Assembly (NCBI GenBank): GCA_013400155.1
Contig: VXBM01001591.1
Location: 93,935 to 157,934, forward strand
From: Helopsaltes ochotensis
Taxonomy: Eukaryota; Chordata; Aves; Passeriformes; Locustellidae
Reading direction: 5' to 3'
Length of the DNA: 64,000 nucleotides
Position 1 is the stretch's first letter, and every line of letters starts with the position of its first letter. The translations under genes were made by a program, and so were the position numbers. Below the pieces are notes generated by a model. It made no database searches. It saw only the letters and a program-made list of their open reading frames with translations, and was not told where the DNA came from. Below, in pieces: positions 22,218 through 35,532 of the stretch.

Positions 22218-23678
22218 GTGAGTTTAGTTATGAACCTTTATCTTTTCTCCACGTGTGTGGAGATCTGGTGATCTCCACCCGGTGAGCAGAGAGTCCAGGT
22301 GGGTCTCACTACAGGGTGGCTGCAGGGTTCAAAATGCTGACTTTCATCTCCCCCCTCTCTCATTAAGGCTCCTCCTTTGTTTCCCTCTGCATCCATTAGC
22401 CAAAAAGGCTGCTGTCCCCAGTGAAAACACATTCCACTATTGTAGTTCTGCTCCTTGGAATGTTATGACACAGCCCTCAAGTATCAGCTTTGTTAACTGT
22501 CAACAAATCCATGTCCTTGCACTCCCAGCGTGTGCACCCACGGGTGCTCCTGGCTCCTGTCCTTATGGAGAGCAGCACCAAGGCTGCAGTCCAGGGAACA
22601 CTCCCTCTCCTGACCTTCTGTCCCAGAATCCACCTTCTGGCCAGCTGAACAGCATCCCATCAGCTAGGAAAGCTTCCTCTCCTTCTCTAGCAGCAGGAGA
22701 AGATGGCTGGCACTGAATTTATTCACTGTTGCCAGCAGAACTTGAGGCAAAAGCTTTTGGGCTCTGTCCTGAACCAGCCTGGTTATCCCTCCCATCCGGA
22801 TTTATTTTATATCCTCACTGAAGCAAATAGGGCCTTGAACAAAACCACTTGGATGGTACTTGCAGCAAAAGGCTTATCTGGGTGCCTGGCCCAGCAGAGA
22901 AACTGGTGCTAATGGGGGAAACCACAGCCTACAAAGGCAGGGGAAGGAGAACAAAACCCCAGCTTATCTCTGCTTCATCCCAAACCTCCTTCCCTGAGCT
23001 GCAGAAGACAGAAAGCCCTGGTGAGTTTTCTGCACCATCCCAGGCAGTTATGGCTGGGCAAGGGTGTGAGCCTGTTTTGTTTCAGCAGATGAGCCACAGG
23101 ACCATCTTTGCCTCCTCTCAGTGGCCCACAGGCTCCCCTTGGAGCCATCCCAGGCAGAGCAGCGGTGCTGGAGCAGGCTGAGAAGTGGCTGAGCTCTCTG
23201 CCCTGCAGCTCCCAGCCAGAGCTGCCTCTGGATCTCAGGGTTTGAACCAGACATCCCAGGATGTGGGTCCTTGTGAGCTGGGAATTATAACCCAGCCATT
23301 TCAATCACATGATTAGAATTTAGATAAACAGTCAGGGAGGGAGCAAGGCACCTCCCCCAAATGCAGTGTCAGACTCACAATTTAAGGGAAATGAGAGGGG
23401 AACAGCTTTGTTCCAGCCCAGGGCTTGTCCTAAAGGAGTTCCAGCCCTCAGTTGGAGCCACTGGCTGGAGGAAGCTCAGCCTTGCAGGCTGCAAAATAAC
23501 GATGCAGCTTCCCTGCTGTCCCAGAGCAGTGTGGTACCACTGTGATATGCCAATGTAGCTTCCTGAAGCAGCTCCTACCTATGCCCAAGATCAATAAATT
23601 CTCATATTAACTCTGCACTGGATCTGTATTACGAATAAATATTCATATTAACTGTGTTCTGGATTTCTGCTTGCTCTT
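22218..23678. other. Unique, locally GC-rich non-coding stretch
   Basis: No gene or repeat recognised. A 153-codon frame at 22255-22716 is Pro/Ser-rich and lacks splice support. Confidence 0.45.
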
Positions 23679-23789
23679 GGGGGGGGGGGTAAGCAGCTGA
23701 ACCAGACCTCAAAAAACCAACCAACCAAACAACCCCCCCATAGCAACAACCCCACAAAAACAAACAAACAAAACCACAAAAAAACCCCC
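23679..23789 (+). repeat. G11 run followed by an A/C-only tract
   Basis: Eleven consecutive G at 23679-23689 are followed, 19 bases later, by about 80 bases of A and C in CCAA, CAAA and C-run units. Same strand polarity as the tracts at 13.3 and 15 kb. Confidence 0.85.
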
Positions 23790-24211
23790 TCTGAATTTTC
23801 TTACTTAGAGGTCTGAATGTTAGAAGCAGATGTACCATATCTGAATTTCTGCCTCCAAGCAATCAGAGTGACCATGACAGTACAACAGAGCAAGTGAAAA
23901 AAGGGACCTGGGCATGCTCGTTAGTCAGCTCTGCTTTTTCACCCTCACTCTGATTATCCATCCTGCCCTTTCTCCTCCTTTGAAGGACAAAAGGTAAATT
24001 AGCGTGAATTAAGGCATGGAGAAAATGTTTTTGGGCTGTATTTTTTTTTTAAATTTTAATGCCAGTCTTGCTTTTAAAGTATGGAAAATGCTGCATGGTC
24101 TCCTGTGAAGTCAGTTTACACTCAAGTCAAAGCCTTGCAAATATTCAATTAGGAGACCAGTCAAGTATGTGGGATTAAGTTGTTTATAGAAATGTTTGCA
24201 GAACCAGAGTG
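23790..24211. other. Unique non-coding stretch up to second gap
   Basis: Nothing recognised. Confidence 0.45.
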
Positions 24212-24346
24212 NNNNNNNNNNNNNNNNNNNNNNNNNNNNNNNNNNNNNNNNNNNNNNNNNNNNNNNNNNNNNNNNNNNNNNNNNNNNNNNNNNNNNNNNN
24301 NNNNNNNNNNNNNNNNNNNNNNNNNNNNNNNNNNNNNNNNNNNNNN
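24212..24346. other. Assembly gap (135 N)
   Basis: Run of N in otherwise ordinary sequence; the flanks are not obviously repetitive. Confidence 0.99.
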
Positions 24347-27300
24347 GCCTCAATCCAGTCCTGACTGGAGCTTCCAGTACCAATTCCCAGTTGTTTATCA
24401 AAGTTCAGTTGGAGGCTGATGAGTTTGCAGGATGTGTAATTTAAAAACAATTCCAGACCCTTCCCTGGGCACCACGGCACATCTCCACACATCCATGTGC
24501 AGTTGGGAGCTAAAAGCAGATTCTGCTTTCAGTAAACAAAGAGCTCCCACTGATTACCCAGAAGCAGCTCTGGCGTGAGCAGAAGTGGAAGAGGCCCCAT
24601 GGAATGAGGTCTGAAGATCCAGGGCAGCAACATTCCCTGGAATTTTCTGCCTTTGCTCCTCTTTGTTTCTGCTTTCTGGTACCAAATCCCCGAGAGAAGC
24701 GAGAGAAAAGTCCTGGTGTTCAAACCCAGGGAAGATACAGGAGAAAATGAACTCCTCTTATGAGGAGAAGCAAACGCTTTCTCAGCTCCAACTTGAATTT
24801 TGGCGAGCCCTGGCAGGACTGATGGAGTGCTCAGCGGAAGACAAAACTGGGCAAAAGAGTAAAAGGTGAAAAGAGGAGAACTTCATCCAATTACATTTCT
24901 AAAATTTAATTTGGGAGTGTTGTCGTTTTTGCAATACATTCCTACAGTCTCTCAGGAAACAGAGGAAAAGCCAGGACTGCAGTGCTGTGCGAGTGCTTGG
25001 TGCCTGTTCCCTGCTTTCTGTGCTGGTCAGGACAGGGGGACACGAAACCATCAGCAAGCAGTCAGGAATTTACCCAGCCCCAGAGGGCCAGAAGGAGGAG
25101 TGACTGGATTAGGACTGGGTTTTTTTCCCCCTGTGATTAACTGGCACAAAGTCAGGAAATGCCCTACACCCCTGTATTTTTTTCCAGTAGTTTCTTTACA
25201 CAGGTTATACTGCTGGAGTGAGCAACTGGTGTCTTTTGGGATGAAAGCTGCTGTGCCAGTGCAACACGTTGCTTTCTTCCTTGCATTTGTTTTTAAGGAC
25301 TGATATCTGATAATAACTGGAGTTATTAACAGACCGAATTGTCCAAACAGGGATTCTTCACAGCTCCTGCTGCAAAAATACAGACTGTGTCCCTGTTGCT
25401 ACAGCATATACTGCTAAGTTACAGCTAGTACAGTCTGTTTTTCACTAAGTGCATCAGTGAACAGTTTAAACAAAGTTAAACCAAAAAAAAAAAAAAAGTA
25501 CTGGCAACAAAGAGATGACTTATCATTTGCAACTTTAAAAAGGAGCCTGCAGCTATACGAATCTGGAAATAATATAAACTTAACCCACAGGACTGTTGCA
25601 TTGGTTTTAGAAGAGCTTACTTTAAAGCTGGTATGTGGGCTCGCTAAGAGACTGAGTGGTTGGCAAGGATGCTAACCATCTATGGAATGTGTCTTTGGAA
25701 AGGATTAAAGCAAAAAACATGTTGCTTCTTACCACCAGCCCTGAGCTGGGAATATAGCTCTAAGGGGCGAGTGGTACATTTTAAGCATCCAGTATGTAAA
25801 GCTTTTAGAGAATAAACTTTTTTTTCCTTTTTTTTTTTCCTTTCCTTGCCCTGGCGCTTGGGATCAAATTCAGTCCAGACCGGATAGACTAAAAATCATT
25901 CCCATCTGACGTCCAGGAAAAGGTCAGGAGTTCCAGCAGTGCTGGCAGGGCTGGAGCAGTTCCCAGCTTGCGTAAGGACTATTTGTGAGCTGCCCAAGAT
26001 AACAGTCAGCATTTTAGCTCCGAGTCTTCCAAGCCTCACATAACTCTGCCTATTCATTTTGTCCCTCCGAGCTGGTTTTTGAAAACTGCTTTGTACCAAG
26101 TAAAAACTGAAGCCTGAGAGCCCAGTCAAAGTGCAAAATCCCTATGGCTTGGTTGGGAAATCTTTGATTTTCTACTTTCATTGGCCCTGTTTTGGCTCTT
26201 TCTCTGCCTTAGGTACTCATGGACCAGCCCCTCACTGTGCTGTCTTCTTCCTGTGGCACTCCCTATGCCAGGCTGTGCCTGAAAAGACAGTGACAAATGT
26301 CTCTGAGTGGCACCATTTTCCTCTGACAGAGATCCCCTGTTGCTGCTGGAACAACTCCATGTTTTCCCCGTGTGTGTGAGTGGATGCGGTGTTTGCATCG
26401 GGGCGCGTTTGCAAAAGGCACCAAGAGAGGACTTGCTGCCAAAGCCAGTTCTCTCCCCAGCGTGGAGAAGAGAAGCAGGGTGCTGTTCTCAGCTCTGACA
26501 TCCATCCACAAGAGCAAAGATGTCTCCTAAACAATCTCTCTGTCCATCTGCTGCTTCCTTAGCAGCTGCTGCCGCTGCCACACAAAACCAGGTTTTTGGG
26601 CACCTCACAATCCAAAATATTTGCGATCCTACAGCCACTCCCACAAGGTGAGGGCAGCTGCTGTTGGAAATGACACAGAGGCCTAAAAAGGAGGAAATCA
26701 CTCCCAAGGGGAACAGTGTCTCCTTTCCTGCAAGCCTGTCTGCCACCCCCCTGCTGTCTGCTGTGTCTGTGGCTGTGCAAGGACAGCCCTGGCTGTGGGG
26801 CAGGGCAGGGTGATGCCAGGCTGTGTCACCTGCTGCCTGCCAACACTCATGGGTGAGTCTGACCCTCAGGTGCAGAGCTGGGCGCTCTGGATGTGGAAGA
26901 TCCCTTTATAGTGGATCATTTTGGAGAGCTTCCACTCATTGTAGCAATTCCTAAACAGGATCCCTCCCCTAAGAGACTTGTGTTTTTCTTTCCCCCTGAC
27001 CATTCATGAGACCCAGAATCCAGTCCTGCACCATGAGGTTCAGTTTAGGAGTGACCCATGTTAAAGCCTTCCTCTGGAATTTGTACCAAATGGCCGGAAT
27101 GTCTTTGTAGCCTCGCTTTGAAATCTTTGATGTCTTAGTGCAGAAACTGGCTGTGACAGCATTTGTGTATGACTTCATTTTATCTGTTTAGTAAACAGTC
27201 TGGCAGGCTTTATTTGACAATGAATGTGTACACCGGTGCCATAAAAGCACGACATCACACTTACTATGAGGCTCTCAGAAGGAAAAACATGGCTAAAATG

Positions 27301-27409
27301 CAGAGGTGAGCACCTCTTTCTTCTTTAAAGTGAAAACCCCAAAGCTTCGTCTTCACTGTGGAGAACAAGTGAATCTCCTTCCAGATGAATTGCATTCCAT
27401 TGAACGCTC
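24347..27409. other. Unique non-coding stretch
   Basis: No gene or recognised repeat. It contains A14 at about 25483-25496 and T-rich runs near 25820. Confidence 0.45.
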
Positions 27410-27870
27410 ACCGTTTTTCTCCACCACCTTGCTCATGCTGATGAAGTTCCAGAAAAGGTGACCCCAGCTGCTCCTCATCAGGCCCTAATTGGCTGTAATG
27501 ACCCTGACCAGCTTCACCTGGGGGCCGCAGCCACTCCAGGGCCACAGGAGCTCCATTTAAGCTCAGGACTGAGGTGGAGGTGCTGGTTGCCAGCCTTGCT
27601 GTTGGTTCTCCCTCCTGAGCTGCACTTGGCTGTGTGGGTTTTGTAGCTGTCTCCTGCATGGGCTTCTCCAGGAGGCATTGTCCCTTTCCAGCTCTCTTGC
27701 TCTGCCCTCTGCTGCTCTTGAGAGGATCCCTGGATGGACCCTGGCCTTGCTTTGCTGCTTGGAGCTCTTGGTGTTGCCGCTGTCCCTCAAGGCTGCCTGG
27801 TTGTGTCCTGCCTCCGCTGCATTGCCCTCAGCGTTATGGAAATTTTGTGCTCAAGTGCTCGGCAAAGGTA
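27410..27870 (+). other. GC-rich block with promoter- or LTR-like layout
   Basis: A GC-rich island in AT-richer surroundings. CTAATTGGC (an inverted CCAAT) is followed about 70 bases later by CATTTAAG, a weak TATA-like motif. The wording resembles medium-copy avian repeats, but I cannot place it in a family. At its right end, CCCTCAG (ending 27831) and CAAAG|GTAGGA (27868) bracket a 36-base open segment reading RYGNFVLKCSAK, which could be a microexon or chance. Confidence 0.2.
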
Positions 27871-30800
27871 GGAGGAAAACGTATAACTTGAAATTAACTT
27901 GGTGATGATAGACTCAGCAAAGCCTGTTTGTGTTTTTTCCCCCTCCCCTATGGTTTAATGATTATGTTTTGAAATTGCTTGTTTCCTTTTCCCACGCAGA
28001 ATATCTGCGTGCTTGCTTTTGTGCGTCCCTCAGTTACTGGCTGAGTGAAAGGCAATTAATATGTCTGGTTTTAAATTGCGTGGGGGCTCTTAGCTACTGA
28101 AATAGTCAAGTGGCACCAGATAGCCTGTGCTGGGGCCTTGCTCTTGGGCTGGCTGCGGGTAACTTGCAGAAATCATTGTAATGGCAGTTGTAAGGGTGTT
28201 AGGAGAAAAAAAAAATGCCAAGTTTGGGATGAAGTTTTTTGAAAAAGACTTGCGTCAGAAGGGCCTTAAGAGCTCAGTGAGATGAGATGTGTCCTAAAGT
28301 GTCCTAAAAAATACTGAGTGTAGGAGCTTTTAGGGAGCAGTCACCTTGCCTGCACAGAAGGGCAGCTGGAGCTGAGCGTGGGGCAAAGCTTTTTGTGGTG
28401 CCTAGGGTGTCACTGTCCAGGTGCACCCTACTGCCCCTCCCTTTAGTGCTCCTGGGATTTTGCAGGAGGAGTTTCACAGCTCGCCCTGGATGTGCAGCCA
28501 AGGCAATCTTATCTTTGTGGTCCTGGATAGCTCCTTTTGGAAAGGGCAGTGCAGGAAGGCTGACCTGGTTCCTGTGGAGTTGTGGGTTCAAGGAGCAGGC
28601 TGTTCCTACACTTTTGTATCTATGGCTTTTACTGCTCTGCTGACCCCCAGTGAACTTTCTGGAAAAGAACCTGAAGCTAATTAAGAGGGTCATTTTTGTG
28701 GCATTGGCTAAATGGGAAATGGAACTTCTTCCCATCTGCATAAACAGAGGTCTGGCAGCAGTTGGAGCCCACTGCTGGAAAACAGAAGGGAAGAGGTCTG
28801 AAATAGGTTTCAGAAGAATCAGATTTGTTTGAAATGAGGGTTTACAGATCAGTGTGCCCAGATAAGAAATATGTGCCTTCACATATTCTGTCCTGGCCCT
28901 TAGCTGTGAGGTAGCTCTTCAGGCATCTGACCCCGTGGGGGATTTTCAGAGCTGTGTAAGGACACTTAATATTTAATGTCCCAGTACCCTGCCTCTCCTA
29001 TTTCTGCACAGCTAATAATGTGAACTTAAATTGATTAGATGCCATCGCTGCCTCAGGAAAGGGGTACTTAGGCTGCCTTTTGTGCTATGATGTCACTGTA
29101 GGCATTGTGGTTTATTTTGGCAGTGGTTTGGGGTCGAAACGAACCTGGTTAATTGGAAATTAAAACAATTGGGTCCCTTATGTTCTTTGTAATGGGTTCT
29201 GCAGTAGTTGCTTGCTTTTAGAGGTGATTTCATTGTCCATTGGAGGTGGTTCATAACTGCATGGTTGACATGATTCAATTTGATCACTGATGGATTTCTG
29301 GGTTCACAATCCAAATCTAGATCTGTGCTTAGTTCTGCTGTCCAGACTGAGCTGTAGAAAGGGTAGGTGTGACAGTGAGTTTATTCAATATTGACAACAC
29401 TGAGCATTCCAGTATCATGAGTCAGACTCCTCCCAAATTCTGTACTTGGTTTAACTTAATGAGACTTAGAAAAACATGGAGTTATCCATTTTTCCCCTCT
29501 GCAATAGTATGACCATGGTTTCCAATGAAACCTGTAATTCTCCCATGAGCTTTTGTCTCCAGGTGCTCTCAAAATATTGCCAATTATTGAGAAACTTGAA
29601 GTTAAATGTTATTAGTCTTTCTGTCTTTAAGCTAGAACAATGGACCTGTTAAAATAGTTATAGTTAATGTTAGGCCAGCCTGTGGGAATTGGTTTTGAGA
29701 GTTTCATACATACTTTTTTATTTCATACATATATTTTTATGTTCTTACTGAGTAAGCAGTAGATGCTGCAGAGCTGCGAGATGGGTTAGGTCTGATACCT
29801 CTGCCTTTTATTGTCCTAATTTTGAGCTGTGGCTTGGGACAGTAAAGAACATTTCAGTTTTTTTGTTGAGCACAGTGAACATCTGATGGTCTGGTGAGGG
29901 TTTCCCTGCTGGTTTCTCCAGGCAGTGTTTATGCCATGGTACTTTTTGCCCTCCCCAATTCTGCACTTTTGATGCCCCTCTCCTGAAAGCATTACCAGTG
30001 CCCTGTGAGGACTGGAGGTGCTGATTTTATTTGAAGGGAGAACTTAGAAGCCTCAGATGGCCAGGATGCTTGCCCAGATGGTGCAGTAAGGTGTGGGCTT
30101 GTCTTTGTTTTGGGTTTTAATGGCAGCTGCAAATTGTGGGAATCCTGACTTGCGAGGTTCATTTGCAGTGGGAATGGTTTCCCACCCTCTTGAAGTACCA
30201 CAGAAATAGGTGAAGGCTTCCCTCAGGAAGGATGACTTTTTTTTTTCCTAAGCCCAGATGGGCTCTTCACCCAAGAATTAGCAAAAATTAGGCAGTACCT
30301 AATGAGATAATAGTATGAGATAAGTCGTTCTACCTGAACCAACTGTAACCTCTGTGAAGCCACTCTACTAAAGCAGGGTTTGTTTCTCCTTCTCCACAGG
30401 AGAATGTCCTCACAGGAAGAGGACACTGCTGTTTTCAGTTTATGCAATACAGTGTGTTCAGATGCTGGTGTATTTTTCACATGTGAGTGTTATTTCAGAG
30501 GACTTTGCTAATTCTTCTGCCTCTTTCTATTCAAACTAGACTAACCCATGTAATCAATCTCAGATTCAGTGTTCTGCTTACCTGCTGTTGCCCAAACCCA
30601 TAGACTCTGTTTGCCCTCAAGCTTTTTTGTTTTTTGGCAGCTGCTCTCATTCCAATTACGGAATATCCTTGGAAATTCAATACCTCATTTTTCTATTATT
30701 TAAATTATGGCTCGCATTGTAGTTCAATGAATTCAATTAAAGCATTTCCTTACACACGTGGTGTCCATGTGGATGGGGACTAAGCACTTTTAATCTCACA

Positions 30801-33800
30801 ACTGGGCATGTGTAATAGTTACAGCACAAGAGATCATTCCTTATTGCCTCCTTCAGGTGAGGTGAATGTTCATGTTGCCTGGAGGAAAACATAATCTGTA
30901 TGAGCTGGCTTTAAATCCTTAGGTGGCAGAGGGAATAACCTGTTTTAAATAACCCTGCTGTAAGATGTGACTTAGATCTTTGTGGGGCGTTGGAGGGATG
31001 GGCCAGGGCCTGCAGATCTGGGGGTTCCCCAGGGGAGTTGAGGCTGTTGCTGCCTCAGCCCCGGCGCTCTCACCAGAGTTATTGGCTGCTGGAAGGGGTT
31101 TGTGATCAAAAAGTCTCACTTCTCATCACAAGGAAGGTTTGCAGATCTGAGTGTTAATTTCGTGGTAGGAGTTGGTGTTGAGAATATGCAAAGCCGGCTT
31201 GTAAGCTTTCTTTCAGAAGTTATTATTTTATTATTTTCTGAAGTATTTATTTTTGAAGTAATTATTTTATTATTATTATTTCTGATGCACTGAGGAGGAT
31301 GCTCAGCTGATACCAATCCCTCTTTCTCCACCATCCTGCAAGCCTGTTGGGTAAACTTGACTAAATTCCAATCTTTGGCCAGCTTCAAGATCCCTTTTTT
31401 TAAAAAAAAAAAGAAAACAATTCCAGGAGAAAACCAGCATTTGTATGTGAGACAAATGCAGGTAACATATGCAGCATGGACTTCATGTGTGTTTGGTTTG
31501 TCCCAGCAGCTGAATTTCACCTGTGGTCCCTCAGCCCATGCTACTCCATTGGAATCTGTGGCTGGGGGCCCTCATCAGGACAGGAAGGTGAAGTGTTTGT
31601 TCCCAGGGCAAGGGAAAGTGAATTTTCAAGGAGCAGTGGGGGCTGTCATTATGGTGGGGTGGGGTCTGAAGGAGATGTTAATACTTTGAGCTGCTGGGAA
31701 GTGAAGTTTAGGGCTGTGGGGCTGTCACCCACAAACAGAGGCCTTAAGGGGTGCTTTTGCTGGTGTGATGCCTTGTTTTGTTTCCACTGGAGTGGGAGAG
31801 TTGTCCTTCTGCGCCAAGCCAGTGGCCTGTTAACATCTGAGTGAGACAGCATCAGAAGCATCAAGGGAAAGGATGCTTTCAAGGGGAAATGGTAACTGGC
31901 ACTTGTTGAAAAACTCCTTAGGACTGAACAGCCACTGCTGCAAATCAATCTTCCTTTCCCATCCTTGGACACTGCTTTGTTTATTGCTGCTTCCTTCAGG
32001 GACAGCAGCCACTGCCTTCAGGGCTGTGTGAACATTTGGGATGGTGGCAGGTTCTACAGCAGAGTCTCTTTGCTCTCTTGTCAAGCCTGGAGTGATGAAC
32101 GCTTTTCCCTTTGCTTCCTTTGCTCACCACTCCAATGTGTTTTCCTAAAAAAATTACAGAGTAAATGCAAACCAGCTACCACATATTTAAGATAACAGAA
32201 GTAAACACATGCAACAAATTAATGGGTAGTTGTGTTTGGTATTACAGTCAAGTCTAGTAAACTCGAAACTTGTGAAATATGCAGTTTTCACCAGTTTCCA
32301 GACCATGTACTTTACTGGTTTTTGATGCTTTTGCAAAGCAGTTTTCTCAATACCTATCTTAGTGTAAGTGATTTTATTTCCCCACAATCATGCTGCTATA
32401 TGGAGTTGACCTCACAATTTAGCATTCTAAGAGATGATTAATTCCAAATGTAACCAACTTCTTGCATTGAAAAAACCCTTTAATTTGCCAGGTTCTTCCC
32501 TTCCCTTGGTCATAGTTCCAAATGTGGATATGGAAACTGCTTTCCTCTTCTACTTTAAAAACTGGCAGCTGGTTTGCATAACTTGGAGAGTAGTTCAGCA
32601 GCTTCTTCTTGGGCAGGTGTTGCTAAATGAGAGAATAGTTTCTTATTTCAAGTTCTCAGTAATTGTGGCAATTCTGATATGATGTTGGCCACGTTCCTGG
32701 ATGCAGAGTGGTAAGAGGCACTTTCAGGATGCAAACTGTGTCAAGCATGTTCTTAAATAAGGGAAGGGCTGTGCAGTAAATATGATTATAACACCACAAA
32801 GGCAGCTCAGTCTGACTCTGTGGTATCATCTGCACTGGACAGCTTGTGATAACACTGAGTTAAGCCACTGCTGTGGCTGTGCAAACCAAGGAGAAGTCAT
32901 TTTTAATGATAAACTAATTATGTGCACAACTGCAGGACCTCTGAACCTCGGAAATGAGTCAATTACAACGTTCTTTGCTGGAATATCCTAACAAGGAAGC
33001 TGCTTTAAGCTAAATGTAATCCATGGTTAGCTTATAGCTGCTTGGTTGTTTTCTCAAAGCATCAATTTCTGTAGCTCTTCCATCCAAAATTATTTTAAAA
33101 TATGTCTCAACATAGTAACTGTGTTTTCAGCTACCAGGGTGCTGTCATCTCTGAATGAAGCATGGTGCCAGTGTGACTTTGCCGTGTTTTAATTTCTCCT
33201 TTGCCTTTCCATGATATCAGTGAGAACAAATGTGTTACCAGCTGCACTGGGCACAAACAGATCCTGGTTGCATCTGGCAGGAATTTGGGGGGAGTCTACT
33301 TTGAAGCACAACTTGGAAGAACTTGTTCTGCTCAAATAGCAACAACCTTACAAAACGTGGCTTTCCTGTGCCCTTGGGCTGTGAAAAGCCATCACAAATG
33401 AGTGATTTTCAGTCAGCCTGCCTTTCCTTGGAGCCTATCCCAAGCAATGAAAGCATGTGCAGTGTGCTCTGTTTATGACTCAGAAGACACAAGCAGCACC
33501 AGTGTCTTTGGCCACTTTTATTGTGTTTGCAGAGCAGTAACTGAGATGTTCTGTTTTGGAGGAGCAGGAGAAGCTGTGCAGTCTCCTCCCAATTAGAATT
33601 TCAGCAGCTACAGGCTGCAAGGATGTACTGCTTGTCTCTGCAAGTTTGGGATAAACACAGCACGGGGCTCAGCACTTCTCTGCTGTGCTCCTGATGGATC
33701 ATTAGGATTAATTAGGGTACACCTGCGGTGCAATTGGCTGTGCCTTGCTGCTAATTCCTGCTGTGGATTAGCAGAGGGCTCCACACTTGAGTGGTTTCCT

Positions 33801-34197
33801 CTTGCCAGCGCTGCCTTCGGTGCCTGGGCTCTTGTGGGTGACCTGGCAGGATTGCAGGCTTGGAGAAAACTGTGAAAAATCTCCCTCCTGCTCAGCTGGC
33901 TCGTTTCAAGGGAAAGCAGATCCCAGGAAGAGTTTCCTTCCACTCCCCTTATATGGAAGGAATGGCTTGGGAAGCTTGGAATGGCTTCTTGATTCTCCAG
34001 GAATGCATGGCAATTAGCCAAAGGAAAACCCAAATGCTAAAAGTTGCTTATTAGTGTATGCCATGCCAAAATTGGCTTTTTTTCCTCTTTGTGTATTCAG
34101 GTCTGGTCAGTTCTATAATTGCTTTTCCCAGTCTTATAGGAATATGGCAAGAGAGGCTGAAGTTTGCCTGAAAATTGATTTTTATTCTTTAGCTCTC
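27871..34197. other. Unique non-coding stretch
   Basis: No gene recognised. The 192-codon minus-strand frame at 28304-28882 is the longest in the window but has no start or splice context and is of chance length. AT-rich parts such as 28960-29040 and 32860-32950 may be conserved non-coding sequence. 33670-33730 has paired GATTA/TAATTA homeobox-type cores. Confidence 0.45.
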
Positions 34198-34535
34198 TGC
34201 ACAGAGCAGGGGCACAAAACAAATCGTTTTCCTGCTGGACACCAAGGACAACTTTCAGGCCCGAAAGCACAAACAAGGATGGGACCTCACAACCTGAGGC
34301 TGTAATTGGACAATTAATATATAATATGGACAATTAATATAGACCAAAATTTATAAAAGTGTGAGACCTTCTGACTGCTCAGTCATTTTGTGACTGTTTT
34401 GGGTCCACCTTGGGTGTAGCCCTGGTCAAGCCCTGTCCTTCCCAATGTCAGTCCTGGAGGCATTTCAATCAATCCCTACTTTAAGCTCTTTATTCTCTGT
34501 CCAGTCTGTTTCAGATCAGACTTCCCAAGGAATCA
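34198..34535 (+). mobile_element. Family-1 solo LTR, copy B
   Basis: Aligns with copy A from TGCACAGAGCAGGGGCAC through the AAGGACAACTTTCAGGCCC, GGGACCTCACAACCTG and TTTATAAAAGTGTGAG blocks to the closing CCAAGGAATCA. CTCTC before the element and CTCTG after it could be a decayed 5-base target-site duplication. This copy alone has a 20-base-period duplication of TGGACAATTAATAT (34307 and 34327). It ends about ten bases before an antisense CR1 fragment. Solo LTR; no internal viral genes. Confidence 0.75.
34307..34340 (+). repeat. 20-bp-period duplication inside LTR copy B
   Basis: TGGACAATTAATAT is present twice, at 34307-34320 and 34327-34340. Copies A and C have a single version of this block. 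Confidence 0.8.
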
Positions 34536-34544
34536 CTCTGGCTT

Positions 34545-34850
34545 CCTATCCAGACCCTTCCCCACCTTTGCTGCCCTCCTTTGCACTCTCTCTAATACCC
34601 AGTGTCTTTTTTACCCTCTGGCACCCCGGACTGCACGGAGTCCTCAGGGTGAGGCTGCCCCAGGGCAGAGCAGGACAATCCCTGCCTTGCCTGGCAATGC
34701 TGTGCCTGATGCCCCTGGGCAGGGATGGCCCTCCTGATGCCAGGGCACTGCTCACTCCTGTCCAGCTTGGCAATGAAGAGCACCAGACCTAAACTGGAGC
34801 CCTGCAGATCCCCACTAGTGATTGGTTGCTGGGAAGTGATGGAGATTCCC
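34545..34850 (-). mobile_element. CR1 LINE, ORF2 3' part, antisense
   Basis: Read on the + strand it matches the antisense of the CR1 region seen widely in songbirds: CTGCCCTCCTTTGCACTCTCTC, the CTCAGGGTGAGGCTGCCCC block, GGCAATGCTGTGCCTGATG, GGGCACTGCTCACTC and, further on, GAGCCCTG...CCACTAGTGATTGG. This is a reverse-transcriptase-side segment, not the 3' tail, and it is broken by indels, so no protein survives. It directly follows family-1 LTR copy B. Confidence 0.85.
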
Positions 34851-35337
34851 AGGCAGACTGGCATAGCTGAACTCTCATGGCTTTCTCATAATTTGCTCCA
34901 AGGAATCATTTCACATTTTTGGGAGGTGCTTTGTCTCTAAAAACTGATTATTTCTGGGTACTGGCCATTATAATGAGATTTTTAAAATGTAGAAGATATT
35001 AGGTTCATTGCTAGCCTTGGGTGACAAGTAAAACTGGTTCAGCTGACGCAAGCTTAAAGAAAGATGGAATACCACTTGCCAATATTTCCTGAAGTCAGTA
35101 TTGAAAGCTGTCCTGGTGTTGGGCGGTGTGGACCCCAAGCTGAGTACTCCCCACCTTTCAGAGTCAGGTCTCACAGGTGCATACAACTTTTTCTAACTTA
35201 GTGGTAGCTGTTTTATGTTTGTTGGACCCTTCCCAGAGTGGGTAGATAACTGGAGAAGTGCATGATCCTCCTGAATGACCACAATTGCATAAAATACTCC
35301 TCTATATCTATGTATATCCTATATATCTTATATGATA
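34851..35337. other. Unique non-coding stretch up to third gap
   Basis: Nothing recognised. The last 40 bases are TATA-type low complexity. Confidence 0.5.
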
Positions 35338-35532
35338 NNNNNNNNNNNNNNNNNNNNNNNNNNNNNNNNNNNNNNNNNNNNNNNNNNNNNNNNNNNNNNN
35401 NNNNNNNNNNNNNNNNNNNNNNNNNNNNNNNNNNNNNNNNNNNNNNNNNNNNNNNNNNNNNNNNNNNNNNNNNNNNNNNNNNNNNNNNNNNNNNNNNNNN
35501 NNNNNNNNNNNNNNNNNNNNNNNNNNNNNNNN
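35338..35532. other. Assembly gap (195 N)
   Basis: Run of N preceded by an AT-rich tract (TATATCTATG/TATATCTTATATGATA). Probably an AT microsatellite that failed to assemble. Confidence 0.99.

Noticed and set aside
28304..28882. 192-codon open frame on the - strand, longest in the window
   Set aside because: No start or splice context and no recognisable domain. The opposite strand is also open in this patch.
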